The notes under the pieces: model-generated
What the model was told of the DNA's origin: nothing
Database searches by the model: none
Seen by the model: only the letters and a program-made list of their open reading frames with translations
Position numbers and translations under genes: made by a program
Shown: in pieces, positions 16,846-23,698 of the stretch
How positions within the stretch are numbered: position 1 is the first letter of the stretch
Layout: each line of letters opens with the position of its first letter
Assembly: GCF_900107925.1 (NCBI RefSeq)
Contig: NZ_FNUJ01000013.1
Coordinates: forward strand, 220,067-284,066
From: Amycolatopsis pretoriensis
GTDB taxonomy: Bacteria; Actinomycetota; Actinomycetes; Mycobacteriales; Pseudonocardiaceae
Reading direction: 5' to 3'
DNA: 64,000 nucleotides

Positions 16846-17970
16846 ATGGGATCTCCGTTTCCAGCGGACTTCACCCCCTGGTGGACGGCGGGGTACGGCA
16901 CCCCCACCTGCGATGTGCGGCGCGTCGTGCTGGTGGTGGTGCACAGCGTGGCGTCGGCCGAACGCCTGTACACGGCGGTGCGGGCGATCGAAGAAGTGCC
17001 GGGGCTCCAGGTCGTCTTCACCCGGCCGCCGGGTCCGGCCGAGGTGCCCATCGGGGACTTCCTTGCCACGATCGGTGCGCTCACCACACCGTGGGAGCGT
17101 GCGGTCCGCGAACGGTTCGACTTGGTGATCGCCGCGGCACCGGCGGGAGCCGGCCGGCCGAACGGCGCGCTGCTGCTGCTCCCCGAAGTCTCGGTGGACG
17201 GCGAGATAGTCGACCAGCACGGCCGATGCTGCGTCACCGCGCTCACCCGGCTGCTCGATCGACGATCGAGCCTCACCGAACCAACGCTCATCGGTCTTCC
17301 GCATCTCCGTGCGATGACCCGGCTCCGGGCCATCGCACCGCAAGCGGGCCGGCACGCGGTGGTCGTCGGCGACCCCGGGTACGACGAGCTGTCCGACGCC
17401 TGCCGCAACCGGGTCCGGACCGTCGGCGGCCGAAAGCTGGGCCTCGTGCTGTCGGCCCGCGGACCGGAGTCGCTCCTCGGCCGGAGCCCCGCTCTTCTCC
17501 GGCGGCTCGCCTCGGAACTGCCGGCCCGGGAAGTCCGCCTGGTCTGCCGCCTCGACGCGGAGGTGTGGACGCGGCACGGCCGGCGGCAGCTGCTTGCTTG
17601 GGCCGGACGGACGGTACGCGAACGGGTGGAGTTCCTGCCACCCGGGCACGGTTGGCAAGAACTCGCCGCAGCCGCCGACTTCATCGTGGGCGACCATGGT
17701 CACGACACAGCCCGCGCCGCCGCGACGGGTAAACCGCTGTACCTGGCCAACCCCGTTCCGAAGCCGGTCGCCGGCTCGCTGGGCGAGGCCGTCGCAGACT
17801 ACGGAACGATCTTGGATCCGGCTTTTCCCCTGGCGTCCCAGTTACGCTGGAAGCCGCGCCCCACCGCCCGGATCGCGCGCCGGCTCACGTCCGCCCCCGG
17901 CCAGTCCACCTCGCTGCTGCGCAGGCACTGCTTCCGCCTGATGCGGCTCACCGGCTCGCCCGCTCATTAA
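16846..17970 (+). CDS. Glycosyltransferase-like (GT-B / CDP-glycerol glycerophosphotransferase-like) protein
   Basis: A 374-residue protein. The ATG at 16846 follows a strong GAGGAGG (16834-16840). The layout is two Rossmann-like halves: VRRVVLVVVHSVASAERL near residue 25, FDLVIAAAPAG near 90, then HAVVVGDPGYDEL and KLGLVLSARGPESLL in the second half. It ends with a donor-site-like FIVGDHGHDTARAAATGKPLYL. This resembles GT-B enzymes of the glycerophosphotransferase class, but key residues cannot be confirmed. The SARP-type repeat array upstream suggests control by the divergent AfsR-like regulator. A 37-codon ORF follows 16 bp downstream and is probably co-transcribed. Confidence 0.5.
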   Translation: MGSPFPADFTPWWTAGYGTPTCDVRRVVLVVVHSVASAERLYTAVRAIEEVPGLQVVFTRPPGPAEVPIGDFLATIGALTTPWERAVRERFDLVIAAAPAGAGRPNGALLLLPEVSVDGEIVDQHGRCCVTALTRLLDRRSSLTEPTLIGLPHLRAMTRLRAIAPQAGRHAVVVGDPGYDELSDACRNRVRTVGGRKLGLVLSARGPESLLGRSPALLRRLASELPAREVRLVCRLDAEVWTRHGRRQLLAWAGRTVRERVEFLPPGHGWQELAAAADFIVGDHGHDTARAAATGKPLYLANPVPKPVAGSLGEAVADYGTILDPAFPLASQLRWKPRPTARIARRLTSAPGQSTSLLRRHCFRLMRLTGSPAH

Positions 17971-17986
17971 ACAAAGGAGATCGTCC

Positions 17987-18100
17987 ATGTCCCTCATCCG
18001 CCGGCTCGTCAACCGTGCCCGCGAAGGCGGCGGCACCGGCGACCGCGTTCGACTCGGCCAGGTGGCCGAGTCGAATCCGGCTCCCGCCGCTATCTGCTGA
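17987..18100 (+). CDS. 37-residue small ORF, possible peptide
   Basis: The ATG at 17987 is preceded by AAAGGAGA (17973-17980), a good ribosome site, 16 bp after the upstream stop. The product has a basic N-terminus (MSLIRRLVNRARE), a Gly-rich middle and a Pro/Ala-rich end finishing in Cys. A strong stem-loop terminator starts 6 bp after the stop, so this ORF is the true end of the transcript. It could be a signalling or precursor peptide acted on by the upstream enzyme, or the head of a lost gene. No family was recognised. Confidence 0.5.
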   Translation: MSLIRRLVNRAREGGGTGDRVRLGQVAESNPAPAAIC

Positions 18101-18106
18101 AAGCCC

Positions 18107-18148
18107 GGCCCATCAACGCCCCTCACCTGCAGGTGGCGTTGATGGGCC
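18107..18148. terminator. Stem-loop terminator after the 37-codon ORF
   Basis: A perfect 14-bp stem (18107-18120 with 18135-18148) encloses a 14-nt loop that itself contains the palindrome ACCTGCAGGT (18125-18134). It directly follows the small ORF. Confidence 0.85.
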
Positions 18149-18171
18149 CAGCCGATCCTGCACCGTGAAAT

Positions 18172-18321
18172 GCCGATGGACGGCGCCGGTTCCGCACCGA
18201 AGCGGAGTGCGAACTCACATCCATGGCGATACGAGGCGTACGCCGCACCGAGTGCGACCAGACCTGTGCAGACGCATTGGATGGACAGGGCAAGGTCTTG
18301 AGCAAGCCACTCCCCGACCCG
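18172..18321 (-). pseudogene. DUF2637 (SpdB2-like transfer protein) fragment
   Basis: A minus-strand reading of about 50 residues contains WLAQDLALSIQ, then LVALGAAYASYRHGCEFALR and FGAEP. This closely matches the start of DUF2637 proteins (SpdB2/TraSJ-like), which help conjugative actinobacterial elements spread. Only the first membrane segment and the following loop remain. The sequence around it is not coding. It shows that the integrated element was, or was joined to, an actinobacterial integrative conjugative element. Confidence 0.65.
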
Positions 18322-18423
18322 CCGCACGGCCACACCGCCACATCTATCTGCTCGAGAGCCGCCTCGGCCTCGGCGAACGGGTCGCCGTTGGCGGCCTGGA
18401 CCGGACGACACGGCTTGGCACTT

Positions 18424-18449
18424 GCGAGCCCGAGGGGAGCCCGAGAGCG
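18424..18449 (-). repeat. 26-bp integrase-tail motif, second of three copies
   Basis: The same 26 bases occur at 265-290, 18424-18449 and 18699-18724. In copies one and three they encode the minus-strand integrase C-terminal peptide ALGLPSGSQ. The middle copy stands alone just inside the right att site, with no readable integrase around it. It looks like a leftover of a third integrase 3' end. Confidence 0.6.
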
Positions 18450-18561
18450 CACGGACGCGACGACGGACCGCGACACAGGCCGACACCGCAGCCACCCCAC
18501 GACCGAGGAAAACGACCTTGGCCGGCATCAGTCGATACCATCCGACACATCAAGATCACCA

Positions 18562-18621
18562 CTCTTAACCAGCGGGTTCGGGGTTCGAGTCCCTGATGGC
18601 GCACCCTCCACCACCCCAGGT
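18562..18621 (+). repeat. Right attachment site (attR), 60-bp direct repeat
   Basis: Identical to 127-186. It holds the 3' part of tRNA-Lys(CTT) from the anticodon loop onward, but no 5' half, so it is not a functional tRNA. The distance from the left copy is 18,435 bp, which gives the island length. A second integrase tail starts immediately after it on the minus strand, as expected when two elements insert one after another at the same tRNA. Confidence 0.9.
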
Positions 18622-18815
18622 CTGATTCTCTTCGGCCGGGGGTTTTGTGGTATCTGGAAACATTTCTTCCGCTTCCTCTCTGTCCACTGTGGTCTTCTGC
18701 GAGCCCGAGGGGAGCCCGAGAGCGCAAGCCGGGTGCAACGCGCGCCGCGGGATTGCACCGGCCAGCTTCCGGGCCGCGTCGTCGGCGACCTCCATGGCAA
18801 CGTTCGTGTAGCCGT
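18622..18815 (-). pseudogene. Second tyrosine integrase, C-terminal remnant
   Basis: The minus-strand reading gives DGYTNVAMEVADDAARKLAGA and ALGLPSGSQKTTVDREEAEE, homologous to the tail of the integrase at 107-1094 (DLYTNVGKEVLDDAARK). The Tyr nucleophile region survives, but everything upstream is replaced by a plus-strand LysR fragment at about 18815. The nucleotide identity to the first copy is clearly lower in this part than in the att repeat, so it derives from a related, not identical, element. Confidence 0.75.
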
Positions 18816-19056
18816 CGGTCAGGGCTGGAGCGTGCTCCCCGCCGCCGGGGTCGCCGAAGACGTGACAGCCGGGCGGCTCCAGGGCGGCCCGATCGCCGAT
18901 CCGGCGGTCTCCCGCACCATTGTCCTGGCCTTGCCGCGAGCCGGCCGCATCCCGCCCGCTGCCGAGGTCGCGGCCACCGAGCTCGTCCGGGTGACCCGAA
19001 CGCTGGTCGAGGACGACACTTGGCCGACCGCCAGCGTCGTCGCCCAGGCGGGTTGA
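18816..19056 (+). pseudogene. LysR-type regulator, C-terminal fragment
   Basis: An open reading of about 75 residues ends at the TGA 19054-19056. It includes VAVGQGWSVLPAAGVAEDV, ADPAVSRTIVLALPRAGR and ELVRVTRTLVED, the pattern of the end of LysR effector-binding domains. The N-terminal HTH and first effector subdomain are absent, and the 5' edge joins the integrase remnant directly. It is not expressed as a functional regulator. Confidence 0.55.
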
Positions 19057-20425
19057 CCGAGCCGCCACGCGTCGAGCTTGGGCACGCAAGATCCCGACGA
19101 ACGCCGCACGGTCAAGATCAGCGGTCGAGACGACGGCCGGAAGTGATCCGCCCTGCGCTCGAAACACCGATTGTCGCGCGGCTCGATACGCCGCGATCTC
19201 GCTTCAGCGTTGTACCTGGGGTGTGACAGCGGCCGATCTCCCCCCTCGGCCTGCAGATCAGCGCTCGACACGATGCCGGTTGGCGACACGCGATCGGCAG
19301 CTCGCCCGCAGTGCCGCCGAACGCGATCGTCGCCGCCGCGAAGCCGAGCAAAATCGCCAACCTGCCCAGGCTGGCTTCCGAATCGGCGCCGCAGCCCGTT
19401 GCCGGTGGCACGATGTCCTTGTCCCGAGTCAAGGGCGCCTACGGGATCGGCCCGTCGGCCGCGACCAGCGAACGCTCGATCAGGTGATCACAGCAGTAGC
19501 TGCAACCGATCGGCGAGACGATATCGGGCATGAGCGCGGCCGCACCCCGCGAAGTGGGGATTCGGCGAGTTCCGGCCACAGGCGGCGTCTGCTGGATGTG
19601 CGGACGCCCGGCAGTGTCCGGGGAACGTCTCCCGGACGCGTCACCGAGTCCGCCTGGTGCCGGGCAGCTCTCAAGCGTCGAGGTGGTGCTGCTCGGCCAC
19701 GCAGGCTCAGCAGTCGAGGCCTACCTCCGTACCTGCGACCCCACCACAGCACGGCACAGCGAGCGGGATGAGGCCCGGACCGCGGCAGGGCTTTGGCTGA
19801 GCTGCTGCATGCAGCAGCACCTCGACGCACGGTCAGCGCTGCGACGAAGCGCTCCAGAATCCCAGCCTCGACCCGGCACCCGCCACGCCGCTCTCCGATC
19901 CGGACGCCGTGACCGATCTCGATGCCGGGTTGCACCACTACGCACACGTGCACCACCCTGCCCATGGCCACTACTCCCTCGGCCCCCCATGGCCCGTGCT
20001 GACCATGTAATGCATGGGGGCCCGGAGAGTCGACTGGCACACCTAGGAGCAGTGAGTACTCGCCGAGCTAGCCAACCGGCACCGTTGCCACAGCAACACC
20101 CGTCGAGCAGCCGACGTCGATCATGAAGCCGCCCGGGTACATGCCACGGTCCAGTTGAATCGGCTTGGACGCCGGCGCTCCCGTCCTGCTGCGGAAATTG
20201 AGGCCGTCCGGCGGACTGGATGCGGTCGTCCCTCGGGATGCAGTTCCCGGTGACGCGCCCCCACTGGGAAGGGCGACGTGCGATTCGGTCGATGGCTGCT
20301 CGGCTGGGTCGATGGTGCTCTGGCTGCCGATTGCCCGCAGGCGCACCGCGCATTCGCCGGCCAGAGCCCATCTTCGGTTTTGCATCGCAGGTCAGGTTGT
20401 GGCAGCCGTCTTGAGCAAGACGCTT
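19057..20425. other. 1.4-kb stretch without a convincing gene
   Basis: Open frames exist on both strands but show no family motif, no good ribosome site and poor codon structure. The base composition is slightly lower in GC than in the flanking genes. I read it as decayed DNA continuing the integration scar. No RNA gene or repeat array is visible. Confidence 0.5.
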
Positions 20426-21114
20426 TCAGACGCCGTCGGCTTTGCTGTTGCGATCGAAGGCCGACCATGCGGCGGTGTCCCGCCGCAGGTCGGGATTCGG
20501 ACCGTGGAAAACGTTCTTCGCCGCCTGGTCACCGGTCAGGTGGTACTGCAGCCAGGCGGTGATCGCGCCGAGCAGCCGGTAACGGGTGTCGCCCTGCAGG
20601 AAGTGCGTGGCTCCGGCGAGCTGGCCGTAAACCGCCGGAACCTGGCTGGTCGCCGTGAAGCGCGCCCGCACGTAGAACGCGGGCACGATGATGTCGGCTT
20701 GGCCGGAGACGTAGAACGCCGGGCCGTGCAGGGCCTTTTCCGTGCCCTGCGGGCCGGGCATGATCGGGATCGTCGTCTTCACCAGCGGGTCGGCACCGGC
20801 GGCGATGGCGCCACCCCCGCCCTGGGAGTACCCGGCCGCCGCGACCTCGGCCGTGTCGATGTGGGCCTGGAAAACGCTTCCCGAGCGCGTGTTCTCGGCG
20901 ATCGAGTACTTGGCGCCGTCGAGCATTTCTTTACCGGAGCCCGACTGCCCGGTGTTCGCCGCCGCGAGTGCTTGGCGGGGCTCGAGCCGATGTCGGCGGG
21001 GTAGTAGAGGGTGTGGGCGGCGTCGCCGGCAGCTTTGGCGGATTGCGGGGTGAGGGCAACGGCAACAGTCAACGCTGTTGTCGCGAGCAGGAGCCTTCGG
21101 CCCACAGTACGCAC
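20426..21114 (-). pseudogene. Secreted alpha/beta hydrolase with internal deletion and frameshift
   Basis: The first frame (from 21114) gives a signal peptide (MRTVGRRLLLATTALTVAVA) and the mature start HTLYYPADIGSSPAK. A second frame resumes with ALAAANTGQSGSGKEMLDGA and the nucleophile elbow GYSQGGGG, then ends at 20426. At the junction (near 20975) the strands that should form the oxyanion region of cutinase- or lipase-like enzymes are missing, and the frame changes. The product cannot be a working hydrolase as written. Confidence 0.75.
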
Positions 21115-21126
21115 GTCAGCTCCGAA

Positions 21127-21573
21127 TCAGTTGTAGAAGTGGATGTAGCGGAAAGAGGACGTGCTGACGTCGTGGACGAGGTAGTGGCCGTAGCAGCCGT
21201 TGTCGGTTTGGGCGATGGAGCCGGCGGTGGGTTTGTTGTCGACGCGGTAGCCGTGGTTGCGGGCGTTGTCGTCCCAGTACTTCGCGTCGCCGTAGTTGTT
21301 CGCGCTCTCGCCGTGGCGGGCGATGGTGAAGGCGGCCCACGAGACGCACTCGCGGTTGTACATGTTCCAGTCGTCGACGACGGAGTCCTGCGGGACGTTG
21401 CGCCACTTCGCGGGGTAGATGTCGCCGATGGTCGAGGCGGTCGCGGCAGCGGGGATCGTGCCGAATTCGGCGGCCATCGACGTCCGCTGCGTGTCGTGGC
21501 CGGCCGTGGGGGCGGCGGTCGCGGTGGCGGTGCCGCTGATCGCGAAGGCGAAGGTGGCGGCGAGGGTGAGCAA
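21127..21573 (-). CDS. Secreted CHAP-like amidohydrolase domain protein
   Basis: A 148-residue protein. A TTG at 21573 is the only start after an in-frame stop. The N-terminus is a short signal peptide (ends near TATAAP). The rest has IYPAKWRN, a Cys in NRECVSWAAF, and a His in CYGHYLVHDV, which fits the Cys and His of CHAP peptidoglycan amidases or endopeptidases. The usual GDV-WW segment before the His is altered and the protein stops early, so activity is uncertain. A 14-bp motif shared with the protease gene lies 64-77 bp upstream, directly after the stop of the HTH gene at 21653. Confidence 0.65.
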   Translation of the reverse strand: MLTLAATFAFAISGTATATAAPTAGHDTQRTSMAAEFGTIPAAATASTIGDIYPAKWRNVPQDSVVDDWNMYNRECVSWAAFTIARHGESANNYGDAKYWDDNARNHGYRVDNKPTAGSIAQTDNGCYGHYLVHDVSTSSFRYIHFYN

Positions 21574-21636
21574 GGCACGGGACGGTGTGCGAACGACGGG
21601 TCGACGGTGGAACGAACGCCCTGGTCGGCGTCAGTT

Positions 21637-21650
21637 GTTCACAGAATTGC
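21637..21650. promoter_or_regulatory. 14-bp shared motif upstream of the CHAP gene
   Basis: On the minus strand this reads GCAATTCTGTGAAC. The same 14 bases occur on the plus strand at 23562-23575, in front of the protease gene. Each copy lies right after an HTH regulator gene and upstream of a secreted-protein gene. The core TTCTGTGAA is a small palindrome (TTC-N3-GAA). Confidence 0.5.
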
Positions 21651-21652
21651 CG

Positions 21653-22540
21653 TCACCACTGCCAACCAGTGCCACAGATGCCAGGACGGACGTCGCGCAG
21701 CGCGAGGGTCGCCGCGTGCGTGCCCCCGGCCGACAACGGGCGGCCGGGGTGCTCGGGGCCGCCCAGTCCCCGCTGCTCGAAGGAGCGGACGTTGCGCGGC
21801 ACTCGCGGGCCGAAGCTCACCTGGCAGACGTATTCTGCGATCGGCCGGGTGAACCGGCGGTGGTAGTGGTCGATCGGGGGCCCGGGCGGGAAGCGGAGCT
21901 CGTACTCCACCACGGTCACCGCGCCCAACGTGAGCGGTTGCGCGAGGCGCAGCTCACCGGCGACCATCCCGGTCGCGCGGTCCACACAGACCTGCCCCAG
22001 CCGCGCCGAGCGGACGTAGTGGTAGCAGGGATCGGCGGTCAGGGACGAGTCGGCCTGGTAGTAGCTCATCAGCCGGTCGACGCCGTCGACGGTGGCTTCG
22101 GCGACCATCCGGACCTGCAGGGCGCGCTCGGCCCCGTGCTCGTCGAGCAGCATGCGGTCGTGGATCGACCAGAACGACAGCTGGCCGTCCGGCGGTGGCT
22201 TCAGCTCGCCGGAGAGGGCCCGCAACTGCGGCCACAGCCGGCGGCGCTCGATCCGGCAGGCGGGCTCGCCGAGCCAGCGCCCGCGAGGCGCTTTGGGGCC
22301 GAGCTGCGAGGTCAACGTCCCGGCTTCGAGGCCGAGCACGGATTCCAGTTGCGTGACGGCGACCATCGACGTGTCGCGTTCCGGCTGGGACCGTCCGCGC
22401 CGCCAGTAGGACAGCGCCGAGCGCGAGAGCCGTACCCCGCGGGCGGCGAGGTGGTGCTGGAGCCGTTCGAGAGACAACCCGGATTCGTCGATCGCGGCGT
22501 CCAGCGTGACCGCGAACGAGCCCGGCGACGGCCGGTTCAC
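21653..22540 (-). CDS. HTH-domain regulator (paralogue A)
   Basis: A 295-residue protein. An N-terminal helix-turn-helix segment at about 10-75 (LERLQHHLAARGVRLSRSAL, then YWRRGRSQPERDTSM) precedes a longer C-terminal domain. It aligns along its whole length with the divergent neighbour at 22678: shared RSAL-YWR-GRS-PER, ERRRLWP, VEYEL, YHRR-TRP and R-V-R-FE. The C-terminal domain has no recognised family; it may sense a signal. It ends just before the CHAP protein gene on the same strand, which is its probable target. The pair of regulators looks like an inverted gene duplication. Confidence 0.65.
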   Translation of the reverse strand: MNRPSPGSFAVTLDAAIDESGLSLERLQHHLAARGVRLSRSALSYWRRGRSQPERDTSMVAVTQLESVLGLEAGTLTSQLGPKAPRGRWLGEPACRIERRRLWPQLRALSGELKPPPDGQLSFWSIHDRMLLDEHGAERALQVRMVAEATVDGVDRLMSYYQADSSLTADPCYHYVRSARLGQVCVDRATGMVAGELRLAQPLTLGAVTVVEYELRFPPGPPIDHYHRRFTRPIAEYVCQVSFGPRVPRNVRSFEQRGLGGPEHPGRPLSAGGTHAATLALRDVRPGICGTGWQW

Positions 22541-22677
22541 CCGTCCAGCATGATCAGGAGCAGGAGGCTGCGGAACCGACGAAAGTCCTGCTCCTTGGCA
22601 GCGCTTCTCACGATGTGAACTCGATTTCCGACGAACGGCGGTGGTCGGCCGGACTTGCGGGCGTCACAGTGGGCGCC

Positions 22678-23562
22678 GTGTCTTCGTCCCGTGAAACGTT
22701 CGCGGCAGCCCTCGACGCCGCGATCAGCGACGCGGGGCTGACTCTGGACCGGGTCCGCGAACACCTCGCCGCGCGCGGGGTGTCGGTCTCGCGCAGCGCC
22801 TTGGTGTACTGGCGGATGGGACGGTCCAAACCCGAGCGCGAGACGTCGCTGCGCGCGGTCGTCGAGCTCGAGCAGGTGCTCGGGCTGCCCATCGGCGCCC
22901 TCACGTCGTTGCTCGGGCCGCAAGAGCAGCGGTGCCTTCGTCAGGGGAGCCGGACGCCGCTGCTGGAGCGGCGCCGGTTGTGGCCCTCCGTGCGGCCGAC
23001 GGCGCTCGAATTCGACCTCCCGCCCGAGGACGACGTCCGGCTGAGGTCGGTGCACGACGAACTCGTCGTCGACGACGAACACCAGGAGCGACTGCTACGG
23101 GTGCGGGTGGTCTGCGAGGCCACCACGGACGGCGTCACCCGGATGCCGGTGTACTACCAGACCGAGGACATCACCCGGCCGCCGCCGCGCTTTGCCGCGG
23201 TGTTCTGCTGCCGCGCGGGCCGGGTCCGCAAGGACGCGGGCGGTGGCCTGCTGGTGGCCGAGCTGTTCTTCGACCGGGAGCTGGCCGCCGGAGACGTCGC
23301 CGCCGTGGAGTACGAGCTCGTCTTCTCGCGTGGCCGGCCTGTACTCGGCTACCACCGCAGGCTGACCCGGCCGGCTTCTATTTACACGTGTCAGGTTCAG
23401 TTCGGCCGGACGGTCCCGCGGAGCGTTGAACGTTTCGAGCGGCGTGATCTCGCGGCCCCACGCCGGAAGGTGGAGCGGCTGCGTCTGACGGACAGCAGGG
23501 TCGTGGCCGTGGCAGCCCGGGATGTCGGAGCGGGAATCATCGGTGTCGAGTGGGTGTGGTAG
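22678..23562 (+). CDS. HTH-domain regulator (paralogue B)
   Basis: A 294-residue protein from GTG 22678, chosen because this start aligns with that of paralogue A. An upstream ATG at 22615 would add 21 residues. The HTH segment has LDRVREHLAARGVSVSRSAL and YWRMGRSKPERETSL; the C-terminal domain has LLERRRLWPS, VRVVCEATTDGV, AVEYELVF and YHRRLTRPAS. The family is unknown beyond XRE-like HTH. It is encoded upstream of the big secreted protease in the same direction, with the shared 14-bp motif beginning at its stop codon. Confidence 0.65.
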   Translation: MSSSRETFAAALDAAISDAGLTLDRVREHLAARGVSVSRSALVYWRMGRSKPERETSLRAVVELEQVLGLPIGALTSLLGPQEQRCLRQGSRTPLLERRRLWPSVRPTALEFDLPPEDDVRLRSVHDELVVDDEHQERLLRVRVVCEATTDGVTRMPVYYQTEDITRPPPRFAAVFCCRAGRVRKDAGGGLLVAELFFDRELAAGDVAAVEYELVFSRGRPVLGYHRRLTRPASIYTCQVQFGRTVPRSVERFERRDLAAPRRKVERLRLTDSRVVAVAARDVGAGIIGVEWVW

Positions 23563-23575
23563 CAATTCTGTGAAC
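23562..23575. promoter_or_regulatory. 14-bp shared motif upstream of the protease gene
   Basis: GCAATTCTGTGAAC, identical to the minus-strand sequence at 21637-21650. It lies 124 bp before the protease ATG at 23699. Conservation in two otherwise different intergenic regions suggests an operator or promoter element. Shared 3' flanks of a duplicated regulator gene are the alternative. Confidence 0.5.
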
Positions 23576-23698
23576 ACGGCCAGTTGAGCAGCGGATATCT
23601 CTCCGGCGCAGTGTGGTCGTCACTTCTCCTGGCAAATCGGGAAGCCGCTTCTTACGGTCCGTAGTGCTGTATTCCTCCTCACATCTCCGGAGCAGCAC

